DNA of 64,000 bases from Salvelinus alpinus (taxonomy: Eukaryota > Chordata > Actinopteri > Salmoniformes > Salmonidae): assembly GCF_045679555.1 (NCBI RefSeq), contig NC_092115.1, positions 32,801,596-32,865,595 of the forward strand, written 5' to 3'. Each line of letters begins with the position of its first letter. Position 1 is the first letter of the stretch. The notes below the pieces were generated by a model. The model made no database searches, had not been told where the DNA came from, and worked only from the letters and a program-made list of their open reading frames with translations. Made by a program: the position numbers and the translations under genes. Shown piece after piece: positions 50,801 through 59,800 of the stretch.

Positions 50801-53800
50801 ATGGCTTGATTGTCTTTCATCAGAGTGCGAGAAGAACTTGTAGAAGATAGTGTTAAGGAGAAGAAATTTGCTCTAACTTGGCCTCATTTGACATCTAGTG
50901 TGAGTATTTGGCCCTCGTCCTGGATTATAACAATGTTCTGTGTGCTATACTGCATACCTGTGTTGGCACTTTTGTTTGTTGACTTTCTCACCTTGATTTA
51001 CGAGCACCTGCACTTAAACAATAACACCGGCAGTTATTACAACACAACTAGCTTCACCTATTATTAGTGCTGAGCGATTAACAACTAAAACTTAACTTTA
51101 ATTATTTGAATTCCATTAATTAAAAAATATATATATATATATTGTGTGCTCATTACGCAGTTTCTTTAGATGAAGCACAAACTGTGTGATTTAGTAGGGA
51201 CTCGTAGTTTTTAACTGGCCAATATTCAACATAGTTCATAGCAGAAAACATGTTAATTAACTACAATGATTATAATCCGTTGCGCGCCTACTTATCCGAT
51301 CTGTGTTTTTGTTTTGCCCGATACATAAGAGACAAGAATGTGCAATCAAGAGGGATCGAGAGCAGTTGCTTTGCACGGTGCAGTATCTCTACCTGAAAGT
51401 ACAGAATCTAAGTGACTGATAATTGGTATTCGGCAGTCATTAAAGTTTGCCTTATTTACTTTGAAGAACTAGTAAGATGGATTTTGTCTGATAGCAGCTC
51501 TATAGAAATGAGATGATGACTTGGAATGAAATAAAGTCATCAAATTAAACAAAGTGATGAGCAGTCATTACTATCATGGGACTTTTATTAATAGTTTTAT
51601 TCTGTGTTACAGCAGTCAACCCACGTAATAGTGCATTTAATGTTTTTTTAATTGAAATTATTTTTAAATAATTGAAATGAAACTGAACCAACCTCAAAAA
51701 CCAATAATCGCTCAGCACCAGCTATAACAAACATGTTCATCCTCACGAGAATAAGCTGTGTGTGTGTTTGGCAAAAGTGTGTGCGTCAGTCATTGATGTT
51801 ATTTCTTCACACACTATTCGACTAGATTGATTAGTTTATTGCAGGTCAGAAGGAGGACTCCATTCAGTCTTTCCTGTATTCACCTGCCCACTAATAAAGG
51901 GTTCACTATCATTGTTATATACTGAACACAAATATAAACGCAACACGTAAAGTCATCTTTCATGAGCTGAAATAAAAGATCCCAGGAATGTTACATGCAT
52001 ACAAAAAGCTTATTTCTCACAGTCCTGTTTACAGTCCTGTTAGTAAGCATTTCTCCTTTGCCAAGATAATCCATCAATCTCACAGGTGTAGCATATCAAG
52101 AAACTGATTAAACAGCAGGTTCATTACACAGGTGCACCTTGTGCGGGGGACAGTAAAATGCCACAGTTTTGTCAGAACACAATGCCACAGATGTCAAGTT
52201 TTTGTGGGAGTGTGCATTTGGCATGCTGACTGCAGGAATGTTCCAGAGCTGTTGCCAGATACTTTAATGTTCCTTTCTCTACCATAAGCCACCTTCAACT
52301 TCGTTTTAGAGAATTTGGCAGTATTTCCAACCGGCTTCACAACCGCAGACTACGGGTAACCACGCTAGCCCAGGACCTCCACATCCGGCATCTTCACCTG
52401 CAGGATCATCTGAGACCAGCCCACCCGGACATCTGTTGAAACTGGGGGTTACCTAGACTAAGATTTTATGCACACTGTTAGAAACCATCTCAAGGAAGCT
52501 CATCTGCGTGCTCATCGTCCTCACCAGGGTCTTGACCTGACTACAGTTTGGCGTTGTAACCGACTTCAGTAGGCAAATGCTCACCTTCAATGGCCGCTGG
52601 CATGCTGGAGAAATGTGGGGGAGTATTTCTGTCTGTAATAAAGCCCCTTTGTGGGTAAAAATGAATTCTGATTGGCTGGGACCTGGCTCCCCTGTGGGTG
52701 GCCTATGCCCACCCATGGCTGCACCCCTGCCCAGTCATGTAAAATCCATAGATTAGGGCCTAATGAATTTATTTATATATCCTTATATACATATCCTTAT
52801 ATGAACTGTATATAGTTGAAATTGTTTCATTTATATTTTTGTTCAGTTTAGTATTATAGTATGTCTTGTGTGTCAAATGGAGGAACATATCTCTGGATAT
52901 GATACATGTTCTAACAATTCCTTCCACTTAGTGCTGACTTTGATTTACTCTCCTGTTGACTATCCCCTCAGGCAAACATCAGTGATAGTCACATACTCCA
53001 ACGTAGAGCTGCTTTGTCTTGCATTGAATTGGAGTGCACTGATATGGTCTTGATTCACATCACAAAATGGCATGATAGATGGTCAGTGTTACACACACAC
53101 ATTACATTGAGCTAAGTCACACTCTGCTTATTTGTCTATGGCAGGTTTGTTTGATTTGGGACGTTGGACATGTTTTGTTCTTTAGAGCCACTCTCAGCTT
53201 GCTGGATGCGGCAGGCACACAAGATTGACCCAATAGCATTTGCAAGAACCTCATTGAATGTATGAGCTTTCCAGTTTCTGCATTTCATAATAGTTATAGC
53301 CTACTTTATTCATTCACATAATCACTGTCATAAGAGATATTACATTATGAGTGACACTGAGTGAAACTGTTCTGAATACTTTTTTCCGATCCAGGAAGTG
53401 AATTTCTATTTAACTTCCTTAATTGAAAACTGAATTGACCCCAACCCTGTGAGGCGAGTGACCCACATAGACACTCACATCACACACCATCTGTGTTGTT
53501 CTTGTCTCTCCTCCAGTCGATAAGCCTGGGGTGCTGGTGCTGGAGGTCCTGTCAGTCCAGGAGGAGAGCTGCATGCAGCTGGCCCTGTGTGAGCAACACC
53601 ACCCCCATGCTACAGGCCACCACAGGCCTCCATCCAACACCACCACCACTATGACAAGACCTGAACAGCACAATCCCTCTGCTACAGACCACACCCCTCT
53701 TCTCTCCACCACAAACAGAGCTCGGGTCCTGGTACTGTTCAGTAAGGAGACGACTGCTCAGCTCATGCCTGCGCCTCGAGACCTCATCCATATATACCCA

Positions 53801-56800
53801 CCATGGTGAGAGAGCATTAGTCTGCAATAGTTAATAATGCAAAGTTATGGTGTCAAGTAATCAATTTAATATTGAAAGGGGAAATGCCCAAGTCATTGTT
53901 ATTTACACATCTTCCTCATGCAGCAAAACTATAGTCATTGTTTCCTGCACTTGTCTTTTCCTACTATCACTGACTTTGCTGATAATTACTTTGAGGGAGA
54001 ATGTACTTCGACTGTGATATGTGGTTGTCTCACCTAGCTATCTTAGAGGGATAGTTACCCAAATTACAAAGTTATACTGATCATAATCGGCGTGAGGTCA
54101 AAATCAAAGTAAGCATATGGCGTTTTAAAACACCTGATTTTCTGAGCAATAAAAGTTGTTCGTTCCAGTGTATTTGAACTGTGCCTGTGTTAGCACCAGC
54201 CAAGCGAGTCTCCCTCTTCAGCGCAAGTGAAGAGTTCAGAACTACTGAATGTATGCATCTTAGAAGTAGTTTTCACATACAAACTTTACGTCCAAACTCA
54301 CAATCAAATATGCTTCCCAAAAATAACACGGTTGCTGTGGTATAACGCTTATTTCGATTTTCTGCATTTATCAGAGTGCCATCAGGTAGCCTGATTTCAG
54401 ATGTGTTCATGTAAACAGGATTATTTGGGAAATCGTTCTTCTTCCAAAGCATGTAAACGTTTTAATCAAATTATTATATTAATCTGACTATCCGCAATAT
54501 TCGCATTGTGTAAAAGTACTCACTGTAAGCAGTCTATTGACAAGGTATGACAGCAATTCATGCTTTGGTTTAGTTTCCCTGGCACTGTTTCCACATGCTA
54601 CAGTTTTAGCATTTGTGGCACAAATCCCATTCAAGTCATGGGACCGATATTAGCATTTTTCACGCACCATGTCCAAATCATCCAAAAGTATCTAAAATTG
54701 ATTGTGAAGCTCAACAAAGTCACTTATACAGTGCATTTGGAAAGTATTCAAACCCCTTCCCTTTTTCCACATGTTACGTTACAGCCCTGTTCTAAAATGG
54801 ATTAAATAAATCATTTCCCTCATCCATTCCATAATACCCCATAATGACAAAGCGAAAACAGGTTTTTAGAAATGTTTGCAAATGTACCCTGAGAGGATCT
54901 GCGGAGAAGAATGGGAGAAACTCCCCAAATACAGGTGTGCCACGCTTGTAGCGTCCCCAAGAAGACTCAATGCTGTAATCTTTGCCAACAAATTACTGAG
55001 TAAAGGGTCTGAAAACTTATGTAAATGTGATATTTAAGTTTTTATTTAAAAAAAAAAAAATCTCCCCAATTTCATGGTATCCAATTGGTAGTTAGTCTTG
55101 TCCCATCGCTGCAACTTCCGTACGGACACAGGAGAGGCGAAGGTCGAGAGCCGTGCGTCCCCCGAAACACAACCCAGCCAAGCCGCACTGCTTCTTGACA
55201 CAACGCCCGCTTAACCCGGAAGCCAGCCGCACCAATGTGTCGGAGGAAACACCGTACACCTGACGACCGTGTCAGCGTGCATTGCGCCTGGCCCGCCACA
55301 GGAGTCACTAGTACGCGATGGGATAGGAACATCCATGCCGGCCGAACCCTCCCCTAACCCGGACGACGCTGGGCCAATTGTGCGCCGCCCATGGGTCTCC
55401 CGGTTGCGGCCAGCTGCAACAGAGCCTGGACTCAAACCAGAATATCTAGTGGCACAGCTAACATTGCGATGCAGTGCCTTAGACCACTGTGCCACTCAGA
55501 AGGCCCCAGTCTTATTTTTAATGTTTAAAAATGTCTACCTGTTTTTGCTTTGTTATTATGGGGTATTGTGTGTAGATTGATGACGTGAAAAAAACTATTT
55601 ATTCAATTTTAGAATAAGGCTGTAATGTAACAAAATGTGGAAATAGTCAAGGGGTCTGAATACTTTCTGAATGCACTGTAGATGATTTGAATATGCCTGA
55701 AAAATGCTAATAACAGTCACATGACTTGAATGCTAAAACATTTGCATGTGAAAACCGTGCCAGGGAAACTAAACCAAACCATGCATTGCTGTCATACCTT
55801 GTACATTGACTGCTTACAGGGTAAGGAAACCAATGCCATTTTGTAATGTTAATTTGGGTGAACTATCCCTTTAAGATGAATACACTAATTGTAAGTCACT
55901 CTGGATAAGAGCATTTGCTATGACTAAAATGACTTAAATGTTAAATGTAAATCTCAATTATATTTTCTAATATAGGCCTACCTGTACTTTCTGTTTCAAA
56001 ATGTGTTATAATGCGTTACTGGAACTTATGCAATGGTGTAGTGTATACACAGAGTAGTTGGGGTGTGTGAAGTTGTTTTGGAGCAAGGCAGAGGCTGGTT
56101 CCAGCTGTTGGGGGTTTAGTTTGGGAGTCCAGCATGCAGCTCTGGAATATCCAGGCTCTGAGCTGGCCTGGCGGAAGTCCAAGGGCCTACTCGGTGCTCT
56201 GACGTCAAAAGCTGCTCAAGGGAATGCTGCTTCGGATACCTCTTCCTGGCAGTGGAGTAGTTAGGTCATTTCCAGCAATCCGGCCCGGGAAAAAACACTG
56301 GGCTTTTTTTCTGTAGCATTTGGGAACAGAGTGGAAGAAGTCAAGAGGACAGGATTGAAAACACATGCGGCTCTTATTGCGCACACACACAGTGTAGTGT
56401 ATCAGTGGTTTAGCAATATCATAGCAGTTCTCTTTTCTCTGTATTGTTTTTCACCAGCAGTGGAGAAGAGTAGGCTCCCACTGACTTATTGAAAGCAAAA
56501 TAATTTATACTGAACAAAAATATAAACGCAACATGTAAAGTGCTGGTCCTGTATTTTTTTTAGCTGAAATACAAGTTCTCAGAAATGTTCCATATGCACA
56601 AAAAGCGTATTTCTCTCAAATTTTGGGCACAAGATAATCCATCCACCTGACAGGTGTGGCATATCAAGAAGCTGATTAAACAGCATAATCATTACATAGG
56701 GGAACCTTGTGCTGTGGACAATAAAAGGCTACTCTAAAATGTGCGATGTCACAGATGTCTCAAGTTTTGAGGGAGTGTGCAATTGGCATGCTGATTGCAG

Positions 56801-59800
56801 GAATGTCCACCAGAGCTATTGCCAGAGAATTGAATGCTAATTTCTCTACAATAAGCCGCCTCCAATGTCGTAGAGAATTTGGCAGTATCTCCAACCGACC
56901 TTATATGAACTGTAACTCATTTAAATTGTTGAATGTTGCGTTTATATATTTTTTCCAGTGTATAACCCACAGAATCTGCTCTTTATACCCAATTTCATAT
57001 TTTGGTAATGAGATGTAGACCAACTATTAATCTAGCTTATTTGCCTATTGCTGAACCTCGTAGCCATTCATTCTCTTACATTTCAAATCAAAGTTTATTT
57101 GTTACGTGCGCCGAATACAACAGGTAGACCTTACAGTGAAATGCTTACTTACAGGCTCTAATCAACAGTGCAAAAAATGTATTAGGTGAACAATAGGTAA
57201 GTAAATAAATAAAAACAACAGTAAAAAAGACAGTGAAAAATCACAGTAGCGAGGCTATAACAGTAGCCAAAAAGAACAGCCAAAAGTGGAAAAACCCAGG
57301 AATTCATCAAATTAGCGATGCTGGTAAAATTGATCTTTTGTCTATCAGCTTCCTGTGTGACACGTGAATTGTTCCCTCCCCATACTCCTTCACTGAGTGG
57401 GCCGGGCCCCTCCCTCCTTCCGCCTCCCACTCCTTGTGAGTGGGCAGAGAGCACAGACAGCCAGCAGCAGAGCGGAAATACCTGCAGACATTATTCACCT
57501 CACTGACTCGGCCTCTGACGACAGCAGCCGCTCCTTAACCTAACTACCTGTCTGATGACACGTAGTGAACGTGTACTAGTTCCCAACAGTCACCTGCACT
57601 GTGCAGGGTCACACTTCCTGTTGCTCCTTTAGGATAGCCTTGACACTGATAGATTAAATGTAGAAAACAGGTTTTTCAAAACCTTGATACTGACACTAAT
57701 TGAGTGTGCTGAAGCACCCTATTTATATTCAGAGGCTTTATTAACATTGATAAGTCTTAGGCTAAATGATAACTAAAACATTGCACCTGTGGAACTAGAG
57801 TGTGTGCACTTGTTCACTTCTGGACAACATTTAAAACAAGCTATTATTTATAATTTCCTGATGATTGACACTACCAGAAATGTGCACCTACTGAATATTA
57901 GATAACATATTTTTTTTAAGTTGACTCAATTACCTCAAATATTAAATCTGTTATATTGAAAGCAACTGTAGTCTACATTGTATGAAGTGTGATTTTATTA
58001 CCCTGGCTCCTCCATCATATCACCAGTCAGAGGCAGGCTGGGACATGTAAGCTGAAGCCACAGAGACTGCGGTTGACCCTGAGTCAACTATAAGCCATGT
58101 TATTACCTATGTCACATCAAAAATAAATATTGAGTCAGACCTTTGTATCATCCACATAATAAACACTTAGAGAAATAATGCGATCTGAATTAGATGGATT
58201 GTTTTCAAAGGATGGACATTGTTTGGTAAATTATTGTTCAGATGGGCATGAAGTGAATATTCTTAACAAGCTGAAATGCTTGACTGTTGATAAAACAATT
58301 TTTTTTTTTTTTAAGTATTTTTTCTCTAACTACTTGATTAATGTGAGTATGGTTTCTCCTGATATAAAAGGGAAACAAAAAATGGACATTGATCAGCCTC
58401 TTTACATGCAAAGGATCATCAAATGACATGCAATGCACACATTTCCTTTCTAGTTTTATTAAGCCCCAACTGAAATGAAATGTTGAAACGTAGGCTGCTA
58501 TTCTGAATTTGAATTGAGGGTGTTTATAAAAAATAACAGGAAGAAAGAAAGTGTTAACAACCATATAAAAAACAGAGCTCCACTTTCTCTGAGGGATTTG
58601 GAGCGTACTGTGAAGCATGTTTGGTCAGGCTTGTCGCTTTTCACAGTATCCTGAACAGCCTGTCTGAATTCACTGTTGTGGAAAATGCAGCTTTCTATAC
58701 AGCGAAAGATTCCAAACTTATCAGTTCAATTGTATTTTTCCATGGAGCATGGGGGCAGGCTAACCCACCTGAATCTGCTACGTGCCTGGGGGTAGGGTGT
58801 TTAGAGAGTGAGGAGACCGATGGAGGTGGAGGCGGCTGCCTGCTTATCAATCGATCTACATTTGACATTCATCATACGTCTTCTTCAGCCTTCCTGCTAC
58901 TGCAGTCTTATGCAAGAACAGAGCCCCCCTAAATCTATACTTTTAGTTTACTCAATCTTTCCACTCCTTTTAACCTGAATGTTGCGTGTGTGACAGATGA
59001 CCGAGTCAAATACCATCTATAGTATTCTGTCAATTTACTAAACGAGATTTGGTACAACACAACTTCTACTCTATATTTCAAAATTAACCCTTTTTTTCTC
59101 TACAGGCAAAGTCTCATGATTGAGGGCCAACATAATAGCATTATTCTCAACACACACTTCAGCCAGAAGGTCTACTCTGACACCAAACAAACCAGCATGT
59201 CCCTCCCCAGAGCCCTGGTCCCAGTAGAGAGATGCAGCCCATACTCTCTGACCAGGTCATTTGGCCAGCTTGAGATCAACAAGACTTCACCAGAGGGAGA
59301 TGGCACGGTCAAACAGGTGGGTTGGGTTTCACTATATTTACTGGCAGATATTCCACCTAGAATGGACAATAAAGTTATATTCTATTGATGTTAACCCAGG
59401 TTTGATTAGCCCTATTATTTTGGGGTCTGCACTCTACACAGTCACAATCAGTACCAGTGGGGTAAAGTACAGTGTGGGCTAACCTGCTATGTCGTCAGTG
59501 TCTCAAATCTTAATTCAGTAACACAAATTTTCTCCCATGTTTGTCCAGGTACAATATGATGTCCATGTCCAATAAGTGTGTTTTTTTCCCTCCATCCAAA
59601 TCTCTGCCCTCCAGTCTTTATGCAGCCAGGGAGGCCCAGGTGCAGCCAGCAGCGGAGGGTGTCACTCCCTCCTAGAGGCCATTGAGGGCCTGGGCCAGGC
59701 TGGGTCAGTGGGGCAGGATGTGGAGGTGGTGGTCCAGAGGGTCTACTGTACCCCTATCAGGGAGCGCTCCACTGGGACTTCACTCAAGTCCAGAGCTCCT

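Larger units (their letters stand above)
54045..55874. mobile_element. Foldback MITE with nested Tc1 and SINE
   Basis: Outer ends AGGGATAGTTACCCAAATTA (left) and the inverse of AGGGATAGTTCACCCAAATT (right). The right arm, 55681-55874, is the near-complement of 54515-54685 plus 54045-54070: GACAAGGTATGACAGCAA, GGTTTAGTTTCCCTGGCAC and TTAGCATTTTTCA recur inverted. The loop is occupied by a Tc1 (54729-55678). About 440 bases at 54070-54510 have no partner in the right arm. Confidence 0.7.

Noticed and set aside
55211..55580. Overlapping ~100-codon frames on both strands
   Set aside because: They fall inside a GC-rich tRNA-derived SINE inserted in a Tc1.
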